Positions 7,813 through 14,969 of a stretch of 22,166 nt of DNA are shown piece after piece. Source of the stretch: Bacteroidales bacterium UBA2030 (GTDB lineage Bacteria; Bacteroidota; Bacteroidia; Bacteroidales; TTA-H9); the NCBI GenBank assembly GCA_002332755.1, contig DDBO01000210.1, forward strand, positions 1 to 22,166, written 5' to 3'. Position numbers and translations under genes: made by a program. Under the pieces are notes generated by a model. That model saw nothing but the letters and a program-made list of their open reading frames with translations. It was not told the origin of the DNA and did not search any database. How positions within the stretch are numbered: the first letter of the stretch is position 1; every line of letters starts with the position of its first letter.

Positions 7813-7847
7813 TTTTTATTGGTATTGATTTGTCCTTTGAATGAGGA

Positions 7848-7877
7848 TAAAAACCCGGGGAAATTGCTTTCCCCGGG
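7848..7877 (-). terminator. Rho-independent terminator after the alcohol dehydrogenase gene
   Basis: A perfect 10-bp stem (7854-7863 pairing with 7868-7877, CCCGGGGAAA and complement) with a 4-nt loop. On the minus strand it is followed by five T at 7853-7849. It lies 57 bp after the dehydrogenase stop codon and 36 bp before the hydrogenase cluster, so it either insulates the two units or attenuates read-through between them. Confidence 0.85.
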
Positions 7878-7933
7878 CAACCAACCAAAACCTAACCACT
7901 TGAGAAAGAATCCATCCATTTATTTAAAACAGA

Positions 7934-9100
7934 CTAAAAGTCTACTTTTTCACCATAATAAGCGGCCGTATAAAGTTTTTTGAATTCGACTGCTGAGGTG
8001 GGGCGTGGATTGCATCCCGTGCAGGCATCCTCCACAGCATTAGCAGCCATACGATCGACATTAGCCAGGAAATCCACTTCTTTTACTCCATATTCTCTTA
8101 AGGTAAGGGGGATATCGAGGTGTATATTAAGGCTGATACAGAAATTCCGATAGGCATCGGTCAATTCCTCATCGGTAGTACCTTCGAGGCCGAGATGGCG
8201 GGCAATGGCTGCGTAGCGGTCGGCACATACCTTTCGGTTATAATCGATAACATAAGGCATGTAAATGGCATTGAGGCAACCATGAGGAATATGAAATACT
8301 GCTCCTGATTTATGAGCCATACTGTGTATAATACCCAGCAGAGCATTCGAGAAAGCCATACCTGCCAGACATTGGGCAATATGCATGTTATCGCGGGCTT
8401 CTGCGTCACCCTTGTACGATTTCACCAGATTGTCCCTGATCATCAGAATGGCTTGCAGTGCTAAAGGATCGGAGAAATAACTGCGATTGCAGGCCACAAA
8501 AGCTTCGGTAGCATGTGCAAGGGCATCCATTCCTGTATGAGCAGTAAGGGTTGGCGGCATGGTATAAGCCAGGGCCGGATCTACAATGGCCACATCAGGC
8601 GTGATTTCGAAATCGGCCAGGGGATACTTGATTTGTGTGTTGTAATCAGTAATTACCGAGAAAGCTGTTACTTCAGTGGCGGTGCCACTTGTTGACGGAA
8701 TGGCTACAAAACGAGCCTTATTTCTTAAGGTTGGAATATTAAAAGGCTTGGCTATTTCTTCAAAACGAGCCTCCGGGTGTTCGTAAAATACCCACATGGC
8801 TTTGGCTGCATCAATAGGCGAACCGCCTCCAATACCTACAATCCAGTCGGGCTGAAAACTAAGCATGGCCTGAGCCCCTTTTAACACAGTCTCTACCGAA
8901 GGATCCGGCTCCACTCCTTCGAATATCTGCGTTTCCATACCTGCTTCCCGTAAATAGGTTACAGTTTTATCCAAAAAGCCATTCTTACGCATGGAGCTGC
9001 CCCCGGTCACAATGAAAGCCTTTTTGCCTTTCAGGTTTTTAAGTTCTTCGAGACTATTTTTTCCAAAATAAATATCTCGGGGTAATGTGAATCTTGCCAT
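7934..9100 (-). CDS. Iron-containing alcohol dehydrogenase
   Basis: A 388-residue group III alcohol dehydrogenase, close to the usual length. GGGSPIDAAK (91-100) is the dinucleotide-binding glycine turn and TSGTATEVT (137-145) the conserved cofactor/substrate loop. D192, H196, H259 and H273 have the same spacing as the four iron ligands in FucO-like enzymes (4 residues, then 14 between the last two). It likely reduces acetaldehyde or a longer aldehyde with NADH in the cytoplasm, acting as a fermentative electron sink; butanol, propanediol or other specificity cannot be told. It is transcribed alone from a promoter overlapping a Rex-like operator and ends in a strong terminator. Its position directly upstream of the hydrogenase cluster fits a shared role in disposing of reducing power. 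Confidence 0.92.
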   Translation of the reverse strand: MARFTLPRDIYFGKNSLEELKNLKGKKAFIVTGGSSMRKNGFLDKTVTYLREAGMETQIFEGVEPDPSVETVLKGAQAMLSFQPDWIVGIGGGSPIDAAKAMWVFYEHPEARFEEIAKPFNIPTLRNKARFVAIPSTSGTATEVTAFSVITDYNTQIKYPLADFEITPDVAIVDPALAYTMPPTLTAHTGMDALAHATEAFVACNRSYFSDPLALQAILMIRDNLVKSYKGDAEARDNMHIAQCLAGMAFSNALLGIIHSMAHKSGAVFHIPHGCLNAIYMPYVIDYNRKVCADRYAAIARHLGLEGTTDEELTDAYRNFCISLNIHLDIPLTLREYGVKEVDFLANVDRMAANAVEDACTGCNPRPTSAVEFKKLYTAAYYGEKVDF

Positions 9101-9118
9101 TTGTGTAATTTTTAAGAT

Positions 9119-9136
9119 TTGTTAGCGCACTAACAA
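9119..9136. promoter_or_regulatory. Rex-like operator in front of the alcohol dehydrogenase gene
   Basis: The palindrome TTGTTAG-CGCA-CTAACAA has perfect 7-bp arms around a 4-bp centre. It differs from the well-known Rex consensus TTGTTAA-N4-TTAACAA only by the symmetric innermost base of each arm. Rex is a repressor released by high NADH and commonly controls alcohol dehydrogenase and hydrogenase genes. The site lies 18 bp upstream of the start codon and overlaps the predicted -7 element. No rex gene is in the window, so the assignment rests on site shape and target. Confidence 0.7.
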
Positions 9137-9161
9137 TAGGTGTGCCACAACCCACAACAAA
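9131..9161 (-). promoter_or_regulatory. Probable promoter of the alcohol dehydrogenase gene
   Basis: On the minus strand TTTG at 9161-9158, a 19-nt spacer and TATTGTTA at 9138-9131 fit the Bacteroidota promoter spacing, with an imperfect -7 element (TAnnTTTG expected). The -7 element overlaps the Rex-like palindrome, which would let a bound repressor block initiation. Confidence 0.4.
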
Positions 9162-9209
9162 CTCATTTATAAATATTTATAAAAACACACACAAACTGTT
9201 TAGCAAAAT

Positions 9210-9272
9210 GTGTACTAAAAAAAGACATGCCCCTTGGTTACCCCCACCAAAATATGTCTTAAATTAGTACAC
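9210..9272. repeat. Large imperfect inverted repeat in the divergent intergenic region
   Basis: Arm 9210-9228 (GTGTACTAAAAAAAGACAT) is complementary to arm 9254-9272 at 16 of 19 positions, the three mismatches being central. The 25-bp spacer contains a further pair TTGGT (9234-9238) and ACCAA (9246-9250). It lies between two divergently transcribed genes, so it is unlikely to be a terminator; an operator pair, a cruciform or a mobile-element relic are possible. See also the related 13-mer at 9316-9328. Confidence 0.7.
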
Positions 9273-9369
9273 AACCTCCAGACCTTTCACTAAAACAAAT
9301 GAATCACCCCGCAAATTGTGTCCTAATTCTATACAACAACACAAAAATAAACAAGCCATGCGGATATGT

Positions 9370-9377
9370 TAATTTTG
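9370..9377 (+). promoter_or_regulatory. -7 element of the glycosyltransferase gene
   Basis: TAATTTTG matches the TAnnTTTG consensus and lies 18 nt before the ATG at 9396. No convincing -33 element is seen at the expected distance. Its position rules against the earlier in-frame ATG at 9366, which would precede the -7 element. Confidence 0.5.
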
Positions 9378-9395
9378 CATGCAAGCCTGATAAGA

Positions 9396-11360
9396 ATGAA
9401 AACCATCAGATTTTTTCGAAAATACAAGCCCGCCCTAAGGATTACTACCCTTACCATTGGAATCATCCTGACAACCTTTGTCCTTATTCGCAACCCCTTG
9501 CTTCGCTGGTATGCCGAAAAAAAAATAAATCATTTCAACAAACAATATCATTGCGCTCTTAGCCTTGAAGGTTTAAGATTTTCGGGATTGACGGGCATTC
9601 GGGTTCAAAACGCGCAACTTCGTTCTCCCAAAGGCGACACACTCTTGCTGGGTGAAGATATCGAAATAAAAATCGGTTTGGGGCGATCCATTCATCCCAC
9701 AGCTATCCAAGGTAAATTTTTCCTGTTTTATCTGACCTGCGACAAAGGCAAAACCAATTGGGATTTTATTTTCAGTGGAAAATCTACAAAAACCGACACC
9801 CTTCAGCATCAACCCATTGATCTCATCTCTCGTGCCCATTTTATATCTCAACTCTTCTTTCATTACCTGCCCGATTTAATCCGGTTTCAACATCTTGAAA
9901 TTCAGGCATCCTATAATGGTGTACCCCTTAAAATCACCAGTGACTCTCTGATTTTTAGCAATAAACCCTTCATCAACCACTTTCGTTTGATGGACGACAG
10001 TACAAATTACGACCTTAAGGTTGAGGGCTATTTGAATAGGTCGACAAAACAGGGAGGAATGAAGATATTCCCTGAAAATCCTCAAAGGAAGTGGTTGCCT
10101 TTCCTGACAAGGGCAGCGGCTACAGGCATTGATTTTGATACACTTAGAGTCAGATTTATTGAAATTCAAAAGGATAAAAAAAATTACCGAATGCATCTTT
10201 CGGGTGAGGTAGTTCGCCTGCGCATAGACAACCGTGCCCTAAGCGATGACATTGTTACATTGAATAATGCTGAGGCCCAGGTGGGTTTTGTAGTTCAGAA
10301 AAATATTATTGAAACAGATTCCGGGGCTTTTGCAATGTTGAATGGTCTGCGGTTACTTTTTTACTCCAGCCTTGCATTGAAGCCCCAGCCTGTAATTCGT
10401 TTAAAAATAAACACGGGATGGTTTCCGGCCTCCAATCTTTTTGAAGCCCTACCCGGAGGGTTATTCGACAACTTGCAGGGAATCCGTGTTAAAGGCGATA
10501 TGGCCTATCGACTCAGGGTTGAACTCGACACCCGATATCCCGACAGCCTTATATTTGAAAGCAAACTCAACCAACGAAACTTTTCCATTCTGTCTTTCGG
10601 CCGCACGCCTTTGAATCTAATGAATGAACCTTTTCTATACACTGCCTACGAGAAGGGTATTCCTGTCCGTTCATTCATAGTAGGACCAGAAAATCCCAAT
10701 TTTATCCCCCTCGGGCAAATTCCCCTTCACCTGCGATATGCCGTATTAACCTCAGAGGATGGTGGATTTTTCCAGCACAATGGCTTTTTACCTGATGCCT
10801 TTCGGGAAGCCATGGTTGCCAATTTAAAAGCGGGAAAATTTGTGAGAGGGGGAAGCACAATAAGCATGCAGTTGGTGAAAAATGTATTCCTCAACCGTCA
10901 CAAAACCATCACCCGAAAGCTGGAAGAAGCATTAATTGTGTGGCTTATTGAAAATAAGCGAATTACTTCTAAGGATAGAATGTTTGAGGTATATCTTAAT
11001 ATTATCGAATGGGGTCCATTGGTGTATGGAATCAAAGAAGCCAGCTGGTTTTATTTTAAAAAGCGACCGGGCAATCTTACATTGGCCGAAAGTGTCTTTC
11101 TGGCCGGCATCATACCTTCACCCAAAAAATTCATGTATTATGTTGATCCGGAAGGCCATCCCAAACCCTTTTTACAAAATTACTACCATCTGATGGGGAC
11201 AAAAATGGTTGCCAAAGGCTTCCTTACCGAAGACCAACTTCCTCTCCTCGATCCTTTTTCTGTTAAAATCAAGGGACAGGCGGTTAATTATCTTCCACAA
11301 ACCGACACTTTGCCTTCTGATAGTCTTCAGGTAGTATTGCCCCTTGAAGGAATACTTTAA
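9396..11360 (+). CDS. Membrane-anchored GT51 peptidoglycan glycosyltransferase with large N-terminal domain
   Basis: A 654-residue protein. A single membrane anchor lies at about 14-32 after a basic N-terminus. Residues about 50-400 form a periplasmic region, beta-rich in appearance and AsmA/DUF-like in feel, with no firm family match. A GT51 domain follows at about 438-600 with SEDGGFFQHNGF (catalytic E454), RGGSTISMQLVKN (484-496), RKLEEALIVWLIE and FEVYLNIIEWG (E531 being the likely second catalytic glutamate). It should polymerise lipid II into glycan strands at the inner membrane. There is no transpeptidase domain, so it is not a classical bifunctional PBP1, yet it is far longer than a stand-alone MtgA. 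The start at 9396 is chosen for the basic N-terminus before the anchor and the -7 element just upstream. Confidence 0.87.
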   Translation: MKTIRFFRKYKPALRITTLTIGIILTTFVLIRNPLLRWYAEKKINHFNKQYHCALSLEGLRFSGLTGIRVQNAQLRSPKGDTLLLGEDIEIKIGLGRSIHPTAIQGKFFLFYLTCDKGKTNWDFIFSGKSTKTDTLQHQPIDLISRAHFISQLFFHYLPDLIRFQHLEIQASYNGVPLKITSDSLIFSNKPFINHFRLMDDSTNYDLKVEGYLNRSTKQGGMKIFPENPQRKWLPFLTRAAATGIDFDTLRVRFIEIQKDKKNYRMHLSGEVVRLRIDNRALSDDIVTLNNAEAQVGFVVQKNIIETDSGAFAMLNGLRLLFYSSLALKPQPVIRLKINTGWFPASNLFEALPGGLFDNLQGIRVKGDMAYRLRVELDTRYPDSLIFESKLNQRNFSILSFGRTPLNLMNEPFLYTAYEKGIPVRSFIVGPENPNFIPLGQIPLHLRYAVLTSEDGGFFQHNGFLPDAFREAMVANLKAGKFVRGGSTISMQLVKNVFLNRHKTITRKLEEALIVWLIENKRITSKDRMFEVYLNIIEWGPLVYGIKEASWFYFKKRPGNLTLAESVFLAGIIPSPKKFMYYVDPEGHPKPFLQNYYHLMGTKMVAKGFLTEDQLPLLDPFSVKIKGQAVNYLPQTDTLPSDSLQVVLPLEGIL

Positions 11361-11423
11361 AATTATAAGGATGTAAAAGCCCAATAACCAACCCGGGCTA
11401 CCTATTCGTTTTTCGCCTGCCTT

Positions 11424-11447
11424 TACAAAAAGCAAAGTTAGCTTTGC
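11424..11447 (-). terminator. Terminator of glnS
   Basis: On the minus strand a 6-bp stem GCAAAG/CTTTGC (11447-11432) with a CTAA loop is followed by five T at 11431-11427. It lies 64 bp past the glnS stop codon. An alternative pairing GTTAGC (11437-11442) with GCTAAC (11452-11457) overlaps it. The rest of the 150-bp convergent gap holds only a weak AGCCC/GGGCT hairpin (11378-11399) that may serve the plus-strand gene. Confidence 0.6.
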
Positions 11448-11510
11448 CTCTGCTAACGCAAAATCAGAAGCGATTCCAAAACGTTGTCACATCAACAGAT
11501 TGGCCGGGTA

Positions 11511-13226
11511 TTATTTCCCTGCAAATTTTGCCCAGGTATCTTTGAGTGTTACCGTCCGATTAAATACAGGCTTTTCAGGAGTAAAATCGTAATCGGGGAA
11601 GAAATAACCTAACCGTTCAAACTGAAAATGTTCGCCTTGCCTGGCCTCTGCCAGTGCCGGCTCAATATAAGCGCTAACAACACGCAAAGAGTTCGGATTT
11701 AGGTGGTCAATAAAGCTGCCTCCTTCGGGAACATCGTCGGGATCGGGAACATTGAACAGACGGTCGTAGAGCCTGACCTCTGCTGCGTGAGCATGCGCAA
11801 CAGAAATCCAGTGAATGGTGCCTTTTACTTTGCGATTGGCAGTGGCACCTCCGGTTTTGCTTTGAGGATCGTAGGTGCAGTAGATTGTGCAAACCTCCCC
11901 TGTTTGAGGATCTATTTCAAAGCGTTCGCATTTAATAATATAGGCATACTTAAGCCTCACCTCTCCTCCCGGAAACAACCGATGGAATCCTTTTACCGGT
12001 TCAGCCAGAAAATCCTCACGTTCAATCCAAAGCTCTCTTGCAAAAGGAATAGGACGAGTTCCCGATTCCGGGTCTTCAGGATTATTCACGGCAGGGAGAT
12101 ACTCTACTTGTCCCTCAGGATAATTTTCAATTACAAGTTTTACAGGATTGAGCACTGCCAGGCGACGAATAGCTCTTTTATTGAGGTTTTCTCTTACACT
12201 AAATTCGAGCAGAGATACGTCAATAACGTTGTCTCGGCGGGCCACACCAATTCTATCTGCAAAATTACGAATCGACTCAGGTGTGTAGCCCCTGCGGCGC
12301 AGTCCACAAATGGTTGGCATACGAGGGTCGTCCCAGCCGCTCACATAACCTTCTTTTACCAATTGCAGTAATTTGCGCTTACTCATTACCGTGTAGCTCA
12401 GATTAAGCCTTGCAAATTCAATTTGGCGCGGCCTGTATTCGGTATCCATTAACTGATCAAGAAACCAGTCGTAAAGAGGACGATGAATCTCGAACTCAAG
12501 GGTACAAATGCTATGAGTAATACCCTCGAGGTAATCGCTCTGGCCGTGGGCGTAATCGTACATGGGATAAATACACCATTTATCGCCCGTACGGTGATGG
12601 TGGGCATATATAATGCGATACATAATAGGATCGCGCATCAGCATGTTGGGATGAGCCATATCTATTTTGGCTCTCAGAACCCTGCTACCCTCAGGAAACT
12701 CTCCGGCGCGCATCCGACGAAAAAGATCCAGATTTTCTTCTACACTGCGATTCCGATAAGGACTCTCTATACCCGGAGTGGTAATGGTTCCCCTCTGCCG
12801 ACTAATCTCCTCAGCACTCTGGTCATCAACATAGGCTTTCCCTTCTTTGATAAGCTTCTCTGCCCATTCGTAGAGTTGCTGGAAATAGTCGGAAGCATAA
12901 TATTCCCGGTCGTCCCAGGAAAAACCCAACCAACGAATGTCTTCCTTAATAGATTCCACATACTCAACGTCTTCCTTGGTGGGATTTGTATCATCGAAAC
13001 GCAAATTGGTGAGTCCACCGTATTTCTGAGCCAGACCAAAATTGAGGCAAATAGACTTCGCATGCCCGATATGTAAATATCCATTGGGTTCTGGTGGAAA
13101 ACGGGTGTGGACCCGCCCTCCATTTTTACCCTTATTGAGATCTTCTTCAATAATCTCTTCCAAAAAATTGCGTGGCGAGGTGTTCTCCAAAGATTTGTCT
13201 TCTGCGTTAGCTTTTTCGCTGTTCAT
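11511..13226 (-). CDS. glnS: Glutamine--tRNA ligase
   Basis: A 571-residue class I aminoacyl-tRNA synthetase, the usual length for bacterial GlnRS. RFPPEPNGYLHIGHAKS has the HIGH motif at 52-55, and VMSKRKL at 280-286 is the KMSKS equivalent in the GlnRS form. LRFDDTNP and YPMYDYAHGQSD belong to the catalytic core, and the C-terminal 230 residues form the two beta-barrel anticodon-binding domains. It charges tRNA-Gln directly in the cytoplasm. It is transcribed alone from a clear promoter and ends in its own terminator. The first 37 residues are a charged extension before the core, including an EEIIEEDLN segment that is common in the family. Confidence 0.97.
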   Translation of the reverse strand: MNSEKANAEDKSLENTSPRNFLEEIIEEDLNKGKNGGRVHTRFPPEPNGYLHIGHAKSICLNFGLAQKYGGLTNLRFDDTNPTKEDVEYVESIKEDIRWLGFSWDDREYYASDYFQQLYEWAEKLIKEGKAYVDDQSAEEISRQRGTITTPGIESPYRNRSVEENLDLFRRMRAGEFPEGSRVLRAKIDMAHPNMLMRDPIMYRIIYAHHHRTGDKWCIYPMYDYAHGQSDYLEGITHSICTLEFEIHRPLYDWFLDQLMDTEYRPRQIEFARLNLSYTVMSKRKLLQLVKEGYVSGWDDPRMPTICGLRRRGYTPESIRNFADRIGVARRDNVIDVSLLEFSVRENLNKRAIRRLAVLNPVKLVIENYPEGQVEYLPAVNNPEDPESGTRPIPFARELWIEREDFLAEPVKGFHRLFPGGEVRLKYAYIIKCERFEIDPQTGEVCTIYCTYDPQSKTGGATANRKVKGTIHWISVAHAHAAEVRLYDRLFNVPDPDDVPEGGSFIDHLNPNSLRVVSAYIEPALAEARQGEHFQFERLGYFFPDYDFTPEKPVFNRTVTLKDTWAKFAGK

Positions 13227-13292
13227 AGCTTTTATTTATCCGGGCTTGTGTGAAATAAATGAATGAATTGAAATACCCACTTTTAAAGCCCG

Positions 13293-13323
13293 CAAAGATA
13301 ATACAGAGGGTGAATGTATGCAA
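13293..13323 (-). promoter_or_regulatory. Promoter of glnS
   Basis: On the minus strand TTG at 13323-13321, a 20-nt spacer and TATCTTTG at 13300-13293 match the Bacteroidota consensus at both elements. The implied leader is about 60 nt. Confidence 0.75.
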
Positions 13324-13390
13324 CGCTGCCGGACCTCAGAGCCGGCCCTGCAAAAAAGATAGCTTATATCGGCCAGGCCTGAGTGATTAT

Positions 13391-14275
13391 TCAGGGATTT
13401 CGTAGTTTGACAAATTTTTGAGTCAAAACCCTATCGCTTTGAAGCCGGGCCCTCACCACATACAAGCCCGCGGGCCAGGTGCGGGTGTCGATATGCATGG
13501 GGGTTTCCCCTGAAAGGGCGGCCATTGGCATCTTCTGCCCATATATGCCATAGATTTCAATCCCTGCAAGGGGAGCGGCGCTTTTAACCCAAACCTCCTC
13601 CCCGGCAGGGTTGGGGTATATCTCGAAAAGGTTTTCCTGCGGAAGGGATGAATTTTCTTCTTCGCCCACCCAGCACACCCCAGGCGCCTCGCAACCCAAG
13701 CTGTCGACTACCAGAAGCCATTCATTGTAATCTTTTTCACCTACGCATGCCAGAAAATGATAATTTGTTTCAGTTACGCCTGCCAAGTTTGTTCCGAAGC
13801 TTCCTCCTCCTTCAAACCTGCGCATCCACTTTAATTGTCCATAGCTATTCGCCCTTATCAGAAGACCTTAAACCATGGTCCCAACGTAGCCTCCTGTTAT
13901 TATAAAATCTCCATTGCTTAACATAACGGCATTACTGCCAATATAATGGCCAAGATAATCTTCGCAAATCACACGGGAATACCAGAATTGTCCATTCAAA
14001 TTAAAAGCGTTGACAAAAATTTCTCCATATTCAAAAACATAAGAAGTGACTACTGATATATTTCCCTGATAATCAAAAAATACTCTTGCATCCAATGATC
14101 CAATAGGGCGTACAGAACTTGTAAAACTGAAATATAGGGACTGATTTACTGAATAAACAACAATGATTTCTTCATCATCTTTATCATGTCCACTTAATGC
14201 CATAAGATATTTTGTTCCATTGACAGGGTAAATATCTGTTAAATAAAAAAATTTTATATTCGTAGGTTTAGGCAC
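13391..14275 (-). pseudogene. Broken gene for a T9SS-secreted protein with C-terminal sorting domain
   Basis: One minus-strand reading frame runs from at least 14275 to 13391 but is interrupted by a TAA at 13870-13868. The sequence on both sides of the stop is in the same frame and reads on sensibly (GGYVGTMV, stop, GLLIRANSYGQLKW). The last 80 residues (IYPNPAGEEVWV, IYGIYGQKM, GLYVVRARLQ, QKFVKL) are a type IX secretion C-terminal sorting domain. The part before it looks like repeated beta strands of a propeller-like secreted protein. The 5' end has no ATG: the open frame continues to about 14331 without a methionine and meets an insertion-sequence remnant. So the gene lacks its start and signal peptide and has a nonsense codon. 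Read-through is possible but unlikely without a start. Confidence 0.75.
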
Positions 14276-14305
14276 ATCCGTCCAAAATAATTTAATATAC
14301 AGAAA

Positions 14306-14368
14306 GGGAGTTGGAAATATTCCCGATAGGGAATAATTTTACATTAACCACAACAACAACCAACTCCC
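14306..14368. repeat. Nested inverted repeats directly upstream of the transposase remnant
   Basis: The outer arms GGGAGTTGG (14306-14314) and CCAACTCCC (14360-14368) are perfectly complementary, and the second arm ends just before the transposase ATG. Inside is a perfect hairpin, TATTCCC (14318-14324), GATA loop, GGGAATA (14329-14335). In several insertion sequences such structures hide the transposase start in transcripts that enter from outside; that role here is an inference. Confidence 0.6.
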
Positions 14369-14604
14369 ATGGTAAAATTAACACTTTTCTCGCAAATTGC
14401 AAGCCTTATCCTCGACACCTGTTTGCTGATATAGTAAAATAGTAGGATGGAGACAGATAACCCAAAGGGATGGATAGTCGTGTACAACTCATTAGCATAA
14501 TATTCTGCCACATGGAGTGGTTGAGCCCGGTTAAGGATATATCCAACGATTTGCGAATTTTAACCGGAAGCATTATTCAACCAGGCAATATTCAGGGCAG
14601 AAAG
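14369..14604 (+). pseudogene. Remnant of an IS4-like transposase gene (N-terminal part)
   Basis: The ATG at 14369 starts MVKLTLFSQIASLI, then a one-base deletion near 14410 shifts the frame to PRHLFADIVK. Stop codons follow at 14440, 14443 and 14458, after which PKGMDSRVQLISIIFCHM and VKDISNDLR continue in that frame. From memory this is the N-terminal pattern of the IS4-family transposases common in Bacteroidota (FSQI..LIPR.LF, then W/SR.HLISMLFCH, then VRDISNGLRSATGN). Only about 80 of roughly 400 codons remain, and the catalytic DDE region is absent. The right end and terminal repeats were not found, so it cannot move by itself. It abuts the truncated T9SS protein gene. Confidence 0.7.
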
Positions 14605-14776
14605 ATAATCGTGATAGAATACGGTTTGCGGGAAATCTTTCTCTTACCAAACGTTGGCTTCATATCAAGACTCATCCCATAAGAAAGATTTCCACAATGT
14701 AAAAAGCCTGCCAGCACAAGGAAACTATTCATTCAGAAATATTTAGCCCGCTTATTGGAATTACTTTCGGGTTCAA

Positions 14777-14808
14777 TTTGGCCAAAATCCAAAAACGTTT
14801 TAACTTTG
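14777..14808 (+). promoter_or_regulatory. Promoter of tRNA-Cys
   Basis: TTTG at 14777-14780, a 20-nt spacer and TAACTTTG at 14801-14808 are a full match to the Bacteroidota promoter consensus. The mature tRNA begins 13 nt downstream of the -7 element. Confidence 0.8.
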
Positions 14809-14820
14809 CACCTCCATGAG

Positions 14821-14891
14821 GGTCTCGTGGCCGAGTGGCTAGGCACAGGTCTGCAAAACCTCGTACAGCGGTTCGAATCCGCTCGAGACCT
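14821..14891 (+). tRNA. tRNA-Cys (anticodon GCA)
   Basis: A complete 71-nt cloverleaf. The acceptor stem GGTCTCG pairs with CGAGACC (14884-14890). The anticodon loop CTGCAAA (14851-14857) has GCA at 14853-14855, and the T arm is AGCGG-TTCGAAT-CCGCT. The discriminator is T14891, as expected for cysteine, and CCA is not encoded. The outermost pair of the anticodon stem is a C-C mismatch (14846 with 14862). Confidence 0.97.
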
Positions 14892-14901
14892 CCCGACAAG
14901 G

Positions 14902-14930
14902 GCTGCCAGGTTTGGCAGCTTCTTTTTTTA
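14902..14930 (+). terminator. Rho-independent terminator of tRNA-Cys
   Basis: A perfect 7-bp stem GCTGCCA (14902-14908) and TGGCAGC (14913-14919) with a GGTT loop, followed by a T-rich run (TTCTTTTTTT). It lies 10 nt after the tRNA. Confidence 0.9.
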
Positions 14931-14969
14931 TTTCTACAAGCATTATCTTAGCAGGTCAAATGGCCGGGC

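Noticed and set aside
11703..13076. Two long plus-strand open frames (222 and 197 codons)
   Set aside because: Both are antisense to glnS, whose motifs and promoter are unambiguous.
13320..13350. GCCGG/CCGGC hairpin downstream of the broken T9SS gene as a terminator
   Set aside because: On the minus strand the T run precedes rather than follows the stem, and on the plus strand no T run follows.
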